Under the pieces are notes generated by a model. It was not told the DNA's origin and did no database searches. It was given only the letters and a program-made list of their open reading frames with translations. A program made the position numbers and the translations under genes. 48,695 nt of DNA from Gammaproteobacteria bacterium (GTDB lineage Bacteria > Pseudomonadota > Gammaproteobacteria > Pseudomonadales > Halieaceae), in contig JAUICG010000033.1 in the NCBI GenBank assembly GCA_030427485.1, positions 1 through 48,695 on the forward strand, given 5' to 3'. Of the stretch, positions 41,969 to 48,695 are shown in pieces (positions within the stretch are counted from its first letter, which is position 1; every line of letters begins with the position of its first letter).

Positions 41969-43114
41969 TCAGTATCCCTTGTCCATATCAACCACGTTCA
42001 GCAGTGGCTCACCCGCGACATAGCGCCGCAGGTTTTCCACCGCGATGACCATCGTCCTCTGCGGGCTGTCGCCTCCGGCAGCGGATACATGGGGTGTAAT
42101 GATCACGTTGGGAAGCTGCCACAACGGACTGTCTTCGGGCAGGGGCTCCGGGTCCGTCACGTCCAGGCCCGCCCCGTACAGTTTGCCCGCTTCAAGCGCC
42201 GCGACCAGGTCGCCGGTCACGGTGCTTTTGCCGCGCCCGACGGAAAGGAAGATGGCGCCCGGTTTCACCGCCTCAAAAAAAGCCTCGTTGAAAATCCCCG
42301 TCGTCTCCTCCGTCAGCGGCAGCGCATTCGCGATCACATCGGCCTCACCTGCCAGCGCATGCAATTCGTCCGCCAGGCCCACCCGGGCAACGTAGTCGGG
42401 GCCCTCGCGCGAGGAATTGCGCGTGGCGATCACGCGCATTCCAAGACCGTGGGCGCGCCGGGCGATCTCGGTACCGATACCGCCGAGCCCGACGACCAGC
42501 AGTGTCTTGCCATCGAGTTCGCCAAAGGTGACATCATCGGACGGCGCGCGATCCCAGCGGCGCTCGTCCTGCGCCCTGCTGTAGGCCGGCAGGTTGTGCG
42601 TCAGCGCCAGCAACATCGCGATGGCGTGCTCCGCGATGGCGGGGCCGGACAAGCGCTTGTTGTTGCTGAACACGATTTCTTTCAGTTGGGTATCTGTCGC
42701 GCCGGTGCAGTGATCCAGACCGACATAGTAATTGTGCAGCCAGCGCAGTCTGGCGTCCGCGTTCTGCAACAGTGGAGGGGTGCAGACGCCGATCACCGCA
42801 TCCGCCCCCACCAGTAATTCGGCCGGTGGTACGAACCCCCCGGAGCGGTCAAATACGAGTTCCACATCGCCCGCGGCATTCTGCAGTTCTGTTTCGTAGT
42901 CGGTGCCGCCGATGCCAGACGTTGCCGGTAGCATCACCACCACCTTGCGGGGCTTCCAGCCCGCGTGTTCGCGGATGGGCGTGTCCGCCTGCGACAGGCC
43001 CAGTGTTTCAATCAAAATCCCGGCCTCAGGCGTCGGCGCACTGCCGAAGGCGGGTGTGTTCAGTGAGAGTATCGATAACACCAGTATCAGCGGCCACGGC
43101 CTCGATTGCAGCAT
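41969..43114 (-). CDS. D-2-hydroxyacid dehydrogenase with signal peptide
   Basis: A 381-residue NAD-dependent D-isomer-specific 2-hydroxyacid dehydrogenase. The cofactor motif 'VVGLGGIGTEIARRA' is present. The catalytic Arg ('SVGRGKSTV'), Glu ('DPEPLPEDSPLW') and His ('ITPHVSAAGG') are all visible. Unusually, the chain begins with a signal-peptide-like sequence (MLQSRPWPLILVLSILSLNTPAFG) and about 50 further residues before the catalytic domain. ATG 43114 has CAGGAG 9 bases upstream, so the N-terminus is well supported. A cofactor-dependent enzyme in the periplasm would need explanation; a membrane anchor is another option. Confidence 0.9.
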   Translation of the reverse strand: MLQSRPWPLILVLSILSLNTPAFGSAPTPEAGILIETLGLSQADTPIREHAGWKPRKVVVMLPATSGIGGTDYETELQNAAGDVELVFDRSGGFVPPAELLVGADAVIGVCTPPLLQNADARLRWLHNYYVGLDHCTGATDTQLKEIVFSNNKRLSGPAIAEHAIAMLLALTHNLPAYSRAQDERRWDRAPSDDVTFGELDGKTLLVVGLGGIGTEIARRAHGLGMRVIATRNSSREGPDYVARVGLADELHALAGEADVIANALPLTEETTGIFNEAFFEAVKPGAIFLSVGRGKSTVTGDLVAALEAGKLYGAGLDVTDPEPLPEDSPLWQLPNVIITPHVSAAGGDSPQRTMVIAVENLRRYVAGEPLLNVVDMDKGY

Positions 43115-43154
43115 GGTATAGCGCTCCTGTGTCCGTCGTGCAGTGTGTGTCTGT

Positions 43155-43748
43155 TCAGGGTGATCGCTTACCATATAGGAAGTGGGTGACCGCCGCCAGA
43201 TGATCGGAAAAACTGTCGAAATCATGCCTGCCGCCCTGCTCTACGATGAGCTCACAGCCCTGGTAATAGCGCTCTGCCTCGTGGGCATCGACGATCTCAT
43301 CGCCCAGTTGCAACATGACCAGGAAGAGACTTGTGTCCGGCAATTGTTCCAGGTTGATGCCAACAAGATAGCGTATGTCCGCTTCCGCAATGTCAAAATT
43401 CTGATCGGTGTGCGGGTTGTAGCACGCGCCAAAAAACTCGCACATGAGTTCGTACGCGCGCACTACCGGATTGATGAGCACCGCCCTCAGATGGTGCCGG
43501 GAAGCGAGATACGTTGCATAGTAAGCGCCCAGCGAATGGCCGATCAGGCTGACAGAGGGACGCCGCCACTGTTCCGCCTGAATAATGGATTCGATACTCT
43601 CTACCGCGGCTTCCGGCGTCTCAGGCAGCTGCGGGGAAATAAGGTCGACGTTCAGCGCGTGGTCGTGAATGTATGCACGGAGTTCGGACACGCGCTCGGC
43701 GTCGTGCGCGCTGAGAAACCCGTGAATGTGAATCAGCAGGTGCTTCAT
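43155..43748 (-). CDS. YqiA-like alpha/beta esterase
   Basis: A 197-residue alpha/beta hydrolase of the UPF0227/YqiA type: 'LLIHIHGFLSA' at the start, nucleophile in GHSLGA ('SLIGHSLGAYYATYL'), 'AVLINPVVRAYE' after it, an Asp in 'LGDEIVDAHEAERYY', and the catalytic His in 'GGRHDFDSFSDHL'. Length is typical. Characterised YqiA hydrolyses short-chain esters in vitro. The ribosome-binding site is weak. It is second in the nitroreductase minus group. Confidence 0.86.
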   Translation of the reverse strand: MKHLLIHIHGFLSAHDAERVSELRAYIHDHALNVDLISPQLPETPEAAVESIESIIQAEQWRRPSVSLIGHSLGAYYATYLASRHHLRAVLINPVVRAYELMCEFFGACYNPHTDQNFDIAEADIRYLVGINLEQLPDTSLFLVMLQLGDEIVDAHEAERYYQGCELIVEQGGRHDFDSFSDHLAAVTHFLYGKRSP

Positions 43749-43808
43749 GGTTGTCTTTCAAGCAATACCCGATGGGTTGCGCTGTGACGGTGCGCGTTGT
43801 GCTGGTTG

Positions 43809-44465
43809 CTACCAGCTATCAGTATGCAGCACACCGTCGAGGTCCTTGCGCGGGGCCGGCTTGAAATCCGTGCCGCGGGTGTAGGCGATGGGGATCAGGG
43901 CGACCTGTGCGACATTGTCCGGAATGCCGAGCAAACTGGCGACTTCCTTTTCATAGTTGAGGTGCAGGCTGGTCCAGCAGGTACCCAGGCCGCGCTCCCT
44001 CGCGGCCAGCATGAAGCTCCATACGGCCGGCAGGATGGAGCCGTAGATACTGGCGACAGCGCCGTGCGGCAGGCCGTCCATGTCCGGTCGCGGGGCGCAA
44101 CAGGGAATCAACATCGCGGGGACTTTGGCCAGGTTGTCGGCCAGGTAGCGGGCGGAACTCAATACACGCGCCTGGGTAGGCGCCATGGCGGGGTCGTCCA
44201 GGTGTTGTTTCGTCGGCTGGGCCGGACCCGCTTCATAGTCATCGAAAGCCTTGAGATATAACTCTGCGATTGCAGCCTTTTTCGCCGCATCGGTAACCAG
44301 TACGAAGTGCCAGCCCTGCGCGTTGGAACCCGACGGCGCCTGCAGGGCGATATCCAGGCACTGGCGCAATACCGACAGTTCAACCGGTTTGTCGAAGTCC
44401 AGGCGCTTGCGTACGGCGCGGGTGGTGGTCAGTACCTGGTCGGCGCTCAATTTCAAATGTGGCAT
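43809..44465 (-). CDS. Nitroreductase-family flavoprotein
   Basis: A 218-residue FMN-dependent nitroreductase-like protein: 'TTRAVRKRLDFDKPVELSVLRQCLDIALQAPSGSNAQGWHFVLV' is the characteristic N-terminal FMN-binding segment, with the C-terminal 'RGLGTCWTSLHLNYEKEVASLLGIPDN'. Members reduce nitro groups, quinones or enones with NAD(P)H. It leads the minus group and is divergent from the acyl-CoA dehydrogenase at 44614, sharing the palindrome at 44539. Confidence 0.9.
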   Translation of the reverse strand: MPHLKLSADQVLTTTRAVRKRLDFDKPVELSVLRQCLDIALQAPSGSNAQGWHFVLVTDAAKKAAIAELYLKAFDDYEAGPAQPTKQHLDDPAMAPTQARVLSSARYLADNLAKVPAMLIPCCAPRPDMDGLPHGAVASIYGSILPAVWSFMLAARERGLGTCWTSLHLNYEKEVASLLGIPDNVAQVALIPIAYTRGTDFKPAPRKDLDGVLHTDSW

Positions 44466-44538
44466 GGCGTATCCTGTCGATGGTGAAGATGGGTTTGCGC
44501 GGGTTTGCCGTGAGTCTAGGTTACTTTTTCCCGGAAGA

Positions 44539-44583
44539 AAACCGTATGGATTGATTGTTTTGCTAGAACCCCTTTGCTAGGAT
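44539..44583 (+). promoter_or_regulatory. Promoter with degenerate palindrome (site 3)
   Basis: 44539-44560 matches site 1 at 16 of 22 positions. The right half-site TGATTGTTT (44552-44560) is identical to the complement of site 1's left half; the left half is degenerate. TTGTTT (44555-44560) is a -35, with an extended TGC-TAGGAT -10 (44575-44583) 17 bp on. This fits regulation of the acyl-CoA dehydrogenase and possibly the divergent nitroreductase. Confidence 0.5.
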
Positions 44584-44613
44584 CAGGTCCGGTTCCCGGA
44601 TACAGGCCAGAGC

Positions 44614-45759
44614 GTGGATTTTTCCCTCAGCGAAGAGCAGCTATTACTGCAGGACAGTGTCGGCAAATATGTGCGCGAGCACTGCGATGTCGAGCGCCAC
44701 CGCGAGTTGTGCAGGCGCGACCCCGGCTTCGATCGGGGCGCCTGGCAACAGTTTGCCGCGCTCGGCTGGTTGTCACTGCCGTTCAACGAGACACTCGGTG
44801 GCATCGCCGGCGGCGCCACGGACCTGATGGTGGTGGGCGAGGCACTGGGCAGTGGACTGGTGCGCGAACCCTATCTCATCACCGTGGTGACCTGTGGCGG
44901 CTTGTTGCAGCGCGGCGGCAATGAGGCGCAACAGCGCCAGTATATTCCGGACATCATCAACGGCGGCGCGCAGTGGGCTTTCGCCTTTGCCGAAACGCAA
45001 TCCGGCTATGAACTGACCCGGATCAACACCTGCGCACGACGCTCTGGCAGTGGCTATCTGCTGAACGGAAGCAAGCTGGCGGTGCTGAATGCGCACTGCG
45101 CGGATTACCTGATCGTCACCGCGCGCGATCCGGACCAGACGGGCGATGCAGGTGATATCACGCTGTTTATAGTCGATGTGAATGCGCCGGGCGTCGAACG
45201 TGAGCACTTCGTCGCGGTGGACGGCAGTCGCGGCGCCCATGTCCATCTCACGGATGTCGCGCTGTCCAGGGAGCAGGTTCTCGGTGCTGTCGGGTGCGGG
45301 TTGGCACTGGCGGAAGCGGTGATCGACGTGGCCATCGTCGCGCTTGGCGCGGAGGCCCTGGGCGCGATGCAGGTGCTGCTGGATGCCACGGTGGCCTACA
45401 CCGGCACCCGGAACCAGTTCGGGCAGCCGATCAGCAAGTTCCAGGCCCTGCAACACCGCATGGCGGACATGTACCTGAAGGTGGAGGAGACCCGTTCGCT
45501 GCTGTTCAATGCCGCCATCGCGCTGGATGAAGCGAGCGACGAGTCAGCGGCGGCCTGTGCCGCACTCAAGGTGAAGGTGGCCGAGGCCGGCAGCTACGTG
45601 GCGCAGCAGGCGGTGCAGCTGCACGGCGGCATCGGCATGACGGACGAATTGTGCGTCGGCCACCACTACAAGCGGTTGATGGTGCTCGCGAAACTGTACG
45701 GGGATGAAGCGCACTATCTGCAAAAGTATGCCGAGTTGACGGCCGCTCGCGCCGCCTGA
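44614..45759 (+). CDS. Acyl-CoA dehydrogenase
   Basis: A 381-residue acyl-CoA dehydrogenase of the smaller, pimeloyl-CoA/steroid-FadE subunit type: 'MDFSLSEEQLLLQDSVGKYV' at the start, 'ALGWLSLPFNETLGG', 'FAFAETQSGYELTRI' in the FAD region, 'YTGTRNQFGQPISKFQALQHRMADMYL' and 'AVQLHGGIGMTDEL' near the end. Unlike the partner at 21461 it has the QFGQPIS and HGGIG motifs; enzymes of these two kinds often form mixed tetramers. The start is GTG 44614 with no strong ribosome-binding site; the predicted transcript start is only about 25 bases upstream. It is single. Confidence 0.9.
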   Translation: MDFSLSEEQLLLQDSVGKYVREHCDVERHRELCRRDPGFDRGAWQQFAALGWLSLPFNETLGGIAGGATDLMVVGEALGSGLVREPYLITVVTCGGLLQRGGNEAQQRQYIPDIINGGAQWAFAFAETQSGYELTRINTCARRSGSGYLLNGSKLAVLNAHCADYLIVTARDPDQTGDAGDITLFIVDVNAPGVEREHFVAVDGSRGAHVHLTDVALSREQVLGAVGCGLALAEAVIDVAIVALGAEALGAMQVLLDATVAYTGTRNQFGQPISKFQALQHRMADMYLKVEETRSLLFNAAIALDEASDESAAACAALKVKVAEAGSYVAQQAVQLHGGIGMTDELCVGHHYKRLMVLAKLYGDEAHYLQKYAELTAARAA

Positions 45760-45883
45760 GTATCCCGTTCCCGCCCGGCCCTTTGCTGTCTTCGCCCGGG
45801 CGCACTACACTGGCGCAGTGTCGGGCGTGGCGCGCGTCGTTGTCGAGCGAGTACCCCGTCAGGTCATCAAACGGAGCACGGCT

Positions 45884-46759
45884 ATGACAACACGGTCACC
45901 CAGGGTTGCAGTGATTACCGGCGCGAGTTCAGGTATTGGCCTGGAAGCGGCAAAATCGTTGGCAGAACGGGGCTGGCGGGTGATCGCCACAGGCCGGGAT
46001 CCCGGACGCAGTGCAAACGCGGAAGTGCTGATTCGAAGCGCGTCCCGCAATGGCCTGGTGGACATGCTGGTGGCCGATCTTTCGCTGATGGTCGACGCTG
46101 CCCGCCTTGCCGGGGAGATCGCAGTGCTGACCGATCGCATCGACCTGCTGGTGAACAATGCGGGCGGTATGGCGAAAGAGAGGGTGATCACGCCGGAAGG
46201 TTACGAGGCCAGTTTTGCCGGTAATCACCTCGGACCGTTTCTGCTGACGAATCGCTTGCTGCCGCTGTTGCGTCGCGCAGCTGAAGGTGCGGCGCCGGGC
46301 AGTGTGCGCATCGTAAACACCTCGTCCGATGGCAGCGAAATGATTCCCGGCCTGAACCTCGATGATCTGCACACCTTCGAGCAATACAGCAATGGTCTGG
46401 CCTACTGCAGTGGTAAGCTGGCGAATGTACTGTTCGCCCGCGCGCTGGCCAAACGCCTGGCGGCGGACGGCATCGTTGCGCACGCCTTTCACCCGGGCAC
46501 CGTGGCGAGCAATTTTTTCTCTCATACCGACGCAGACGTCCAGGCGCGTTACAGCAATGTGAAGACGGAGGGCCTGACCCCGACGCAGGGGGCGGATACG
46601 CTGATCTGGCTGGCCACCGCCGACGAGCCGGGGAAAAGCAGCGGAGGCTATTTTTACGAGCGCGCACCCAGGGCGGCCAATCCGCTGGCCGGCGATGACG
46701 ACTTTGTCGACAGGTTCTGGGATGTCAGTGAGGCGCTGGTAGCGAAGGCCGGCGTGTAG
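45884..46759 (+). CDS. Short-chain dehydrogenase, retinol dehydrogenase-like
   Basis: A 291-residue SDR with TGASSGIG (12-19), NNAGG, the YCSGK catalytic pair ('GLAYCSGKLANVLFARAL') and the 'FHPGTVASNFF' loop typical of the retinol-dehydrogenase/WW-domain oxidoreductase-like branch. 'VIATGRDPGR' has Arg near the end of the second strand, favouring NADP(H). ATG 45884 is preceded by CGGAG. It lies 124 bases after the acyl-CoA dehydrogenase and may have its own promoter. Confidence 0.9.
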   Translation: MTTRSPRVAVITGASSGIGLEAAKSLAERGWRVIATGRDPGRSANAEVLIRSASRNGLVDMLVADLSLMVDAARLAGEIAVLTDRIDLLVNNAGGMAKERVITPEGYEASFAGNHLGPFLLTNRLLPLLRRAAEGAAPGSVRIVNTSSDGSEMIPGLNLDDLHTFEQYSNGLAYCSGKLANVLFARALAKRLAADGIVAHAFHPGTVASNFFSHTDADVQARYSNVKTEGLTPTQGADTLIWLATADEPGKSSGGYFYERAPRAANPLAGDDDFVDRFWDVSEALVAKAGV

Positions 46760-46876
46760 AACGCGCCGTTGCTCCTATGATACGATCGAGTCACTTCCCG
46801 GGCTTGAAATACGCTGGCAACGCATCGGTTCCAGGGTCAGGAAGCTTGCAGGGAAAAACGAGAACGGAGTTATTTC

Positions 46877-47674
46877 ATGCCACGCTTATTCCGCTATAGC
46901 CACCAGAGCTACAGCACCCTGCGAGTCAACAAACAACACAGCTTCGCCCAGGAATTCGCGCTGAATATCTACCCCAGCGACGCCATCTACACGTTTATTC
47001 CGAAGAACGCCTGTTCCACGATGCGAACCTCGCTGGCCATAGCAAATGGCTGCATCAAGGACAGCTCGGACTTCAACTGGATTCACCAGAACAACAATAC
47101 CTTCACAGCAAACCTGTCCGAGCTGGCCAAGGCGAAGTACACCTTTGTCATCCTGCGTTGTCCCTATGCCCGTCTGTTGAGCGTATACCTGGACAAGATC
47201 GTCAACAGAAACAACCCGGCCTGGGGGTTCGTCGAGCTGTTTAGGAGAAAAATCGATGTGGAAGACATCACCTTCGAGTTCTTTGTGAAAAGCATGGGTA
47301 CGGAGCGTATCAGGAACGCTGATATCCACTGGATGCCGCAAACCAGTTTCCTGGTGTATGAAGATTACGATGACTATTTCGCCCTGGAGGACTTCACGAC
47401 GGCGAAACGCGTCCTCAAGGAAAAAATCGACCTCGACCTCGTCGATGCCCGGCCGCTGACCAAACACGGCGCTGACGGCTATCAGAAGTTGTCCAGGAGG
47501 AAGCCGTATAAACGCTCACCGCTCGAACTCCTCGACTACAAGACACAGGGCTTCATGCCGTCCATCAGGACCATGTACAACGACGAACTGGTGGCCTGCG
47601 TGAAAAAGGCGTACCGGGGCGATATCGCCCTGTACAAGAAAAAACTCGGGCCTGAAAACCTGTTCTCCCGCTAG
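46877..47674 (+). CDS. Sulfotransferase family 2-type protein
   Basis: A 265-residue sulfotransferase resembling the carbohydrate sulfotransferase 2 family (PF03567). The PAPS 5'-phosphosulfate loop is 'IPKNACSTMR' (41-50) and the 3'-phosphate site is 'LRCPYARLLSVYLDK' (93-107). It has no signal peptide. The coding sequence is visibly richer in A+T than its neighbours, suggesting possible horizontal origin. ATG 46877 has CGGAG upstream. It lies two bases from the methyltransferase gene, so both act on the same product, perhaps a surface glycan or lipid. Confidence 0.85.
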   Translation: MPRLFRYSHQSYSTLRVNKQHSFAQEFALNIYPSDAIYTFIPKNACSTMRTSLAIANGCIKDSSDFNWIHQNNNTFTANLSELAKAKYTFVILRCPYARLLSVYLDKIVNRNNPAWGFVELFRRKIDVEDITFEFFVKSMGTERIRNADIHWMPQTSFLVYEDYDDYFALEDFTTAKRVLKEKIDLDLVDARPLTKHGADGYQKLSRRKPYKRSPLELLDYKTQGFMPSIRTMYNDELVACVKKAYRGDIALYKKKLGPENLFSR

Positions 47675-47676
47675 CG

Positions 47677-48477
47677 ATGGCTTCTTCTCCCGATACTGAA
47701 ACGGTCGGCGGTGTAACGTTCGAGTTGCGTCCACGCCGTCGCACCTCGACGCGCAAGGGGTGGATTTGCCTGCGCAAGAATCGGGAGTACACCGATCGCT
47801 ACCTCAGCCTGGCCGCCGAGTTTGCAGGCTGCCGGATGGTCGAAGTCGGCGTGGACAGGGGCGGCAGCACCGCGTTCTTTACCAAACTGCTTCACCCCGA
47901 AAAGCTGGTGGCCGTTGAATTGTCCGATGAACCGGTGGAGCAGCTCACTGATTTTCTCGCGGAGCATGATCGGCAGGGCCGGGTGGAGGTGAACTGGGGA
48001 GTCGACCAGGCCGACCGGGCGGTCGTCCCCCGACTGCTTGACCGGGCATTTGGCGAAGTGAAGCTCGACCTCGTTGTGGATGACGCCAGCCATTTCCTGG
48101 CGCCCAGCATCGCCACGTTTGAGATGATTTTTCCTCGATTGCGCACCGGGGGACTGTATATCATCGAGGACTGGTCGAACGACCACCTGCTGGAACGCGG
48201 CCTGCGGGCATCGCTGGATACGGATCCGCAGGGCAGTTCGGTGAGGAAGTTCGCCTCCCTGACCGACGGAGCTGAACAACCCAAAACGCCAATGAGCGTT
48301 TTCATCTGCCAGCTCGTCATAGCGGCGGGCTTTCACCCCGACTGGATTGCGGAGATACGCGTGCAGGACGGGTTCTGCGAGCTGCGTCGCGGAGCGGGCG
48401 ATATTCCCCTGGACACGCCCCTGGCGAGCTATACCGGTATGCTCGGGGAGTGGATATTCGAAGGCCGTCTGAGCTGA
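47677..48477 (+). CDS. Class I SAM-dependent methyltransferase
   Basis: A 266-residue class I methyltransferase of the cephalosporin-hydroxylase/Methyltransf_24-like group: the SAM loop 'MVEVGVDRGGSTAFF' and acidic 'VAVELSDEP' are near residues 54-85, and 'DLVVDDASHFLAPSIATFEMIFPRLRTGGLYIIEDW' is the characteristic C-terminal block. It starts two bases after the sulfotransferase stop, with no strong ribosome-binding site, implying coupling. It may modify the same glycan or natural product; the target is unknown. Confidence 0.85.
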   Translation: MASSPDTETVGGVTFELRPRRRTSTRKGWICLRKNREYTDRYLSLAAEFAGCRMVEVGVDRGGSTAFFTKLLHPEKLVAVELSDEPVEQLTDFLAEHDRQGRVEVNWGVDQADRAVVPRLLDRAFGEVKLDLVVDDASHFLAPSIATFEMIFPRLRTGGLYIIEDWSNDHLLERGLRASLDTDPQGSSVRKFASLTDGAEQPKTPMSVFICQLVIAAGFHPDWIAEIRVQDGFCELRRGAGDIPLDTPLASYTGMLGEWIFEGRLS

Positions 48478-48577
48478 AGGAATGCGTACCGGCGCACCAG
48501 GGCCGTGCGGACGCCGAGCGTGAGCCCCTCCCGGTGCGCTGCCGGGTCGCTGCAGCCCAGAGGGCAGACCCGGAGTT

Positions 48578-48695
48578 CTACCGTGGTCGTCTTCGCAGGG
48601 CGACGAGCAGCAAGCCCGAAAGCGCCAGCAGCAGGCTGCCCGGTGCCGGGACCGGCGCGCCTGCCGGTGAAAACCTCGCGAGCGTCAGAAAGCCG
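48578..48695 (-). CDS. C-terminus of a PEP-CTERM-like protein, cut by the window end
   Basis: The minus strand has an open frame from the window edge to a TAG at 48578-48580. It ends 'APVPAPGSLLLALSGLLLVALRRRPR'-like (within 38 visible residues): a short Pro motif, a single hydrophobic helix and an Arg cluster. This is the architecture of PEP-CTERM sorting signals, recognised by exosortase, but the motif reads V-P-A-P rather than V-P-E-P. The rest of the protein lies outside the window. A weak hairpin (CCGGGTC 48542-48548 / GACCCGG 48567-48573) follows the gene. Confidence 0.65.
   Translation of the reverse strand, partial: GFLTLARFSPAGAPVPAPGSLLLALSGLLLVALRRRPR

Noticed and set aside
41921..42817. 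298-codon open frame on the plus strand
   Set aside because: Shadow of the hydroxyacid dehydrogenase gene, whose catalytic residues and ribosome-binding site are clear.
1..48695. tRNA, rRNA, insertion sequences, prophage genes and CRISPR arrays
   Set aside because: None could be supported by eye on either strand; all large frames are explained by metabolic, transport or regulatory genes.

Overview
The window looks like chromosomal DNA from a marine-type, aerobic, substrate-versatile gammaproteobacterium of the Halieaceae/OM60-like or Cellvibrionales kind. The basis is a high G+C, a Vibrio-type TonB2 operon (DUF3450, TtpC, ExbB, ExbD, TonB, TPR), a DUF1302 porin-like protein next to an RND/YCF48 pair, a PEP-CTERM-like tail, and many oxygenases, acyl-CoA dehydrogenases and short-chain dehydrogenases. 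The taxonomic guess is inference; no rRNA, tRNA, CRISPR array, integrase or transposase was seen.

Layout. 1-390: intergenic, with strong inverted repeats. 391-3753: beta-CASP metallo-beta-lactamase, LOG-type nucleotide hydrolase and membrane fatty acid desaturase. 4228-7748: YCF48-like beta-propeller and RND/MMPL transporter, behind a promoter with an overlapping palindrome and ending in a clear terminator. 7887-13493: the TonB2-like energy-transduction operon, whose last TPR gene is separated from a GyrI-like domain by one in-frame TAG. 13694-15424: DUF1302 outer-membrane protein with its own promoter, then a terminator and a 118-bp nested palindromic element. 15705-20163: SRPBCC protein, SDR, and an Atm1-like ABC exporter coupled to a glycosyltransferase.

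20302-46759 is a dense catabolic region. A minus-strand operon (ThuA-like, acyl-CoA dehydrogenase, Rieske oxygenase) is divergent from a plus-strand pair (glutathione transferase, Zn alcohol dehydrogenase). A TetR regulator is divergent from a seven-gene operon: TonB-dependent receptor, two-domain extradiol-type VOC protein, FAH-family enzyme, MhpA-like flavin monooxygenase, SnoaL-like protein, secreted metallo-beta-lactamase and alpha/beta hydrolase. Together these resemble uptake, ring hydroxylation, meta-cleavage, C-C hydrolysis and side-product processing of an aromatic or polycyclic compound. Next comes a minus operon (second TonB-dependent receptor, a cysteine-rich protein with a D27-isomerase-like C-terminus, a small coiled-coil protein, an SDR) divergent from a carotenoid-cleavage-type oxygenase. 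A five-gene minus operon (nitroreductase, YqiA-like esterase, exported D-2-hydroxyacid dehydrogenase, two small membrane proteins) is divergent from an acyl-CoA dehydrogenase.

The main new observation is one palindrome family (half-sites AAACAnTCA and TGAnTGTTT around 4 bp) in three of these divergent intergenic regions, at 23491, 39772 and 44539. It overlaps plausible promoters and suggests that the scattered operons form one regulon. The TetR/seven-gene operon has a different, tandem TGAC-N6-GTCA operator. The window ends with a sulfotransferase, an SAM-dependent methyltransferase and the 3' end of a minus-strand gene carrying a PEP-CTERM-like anchor.
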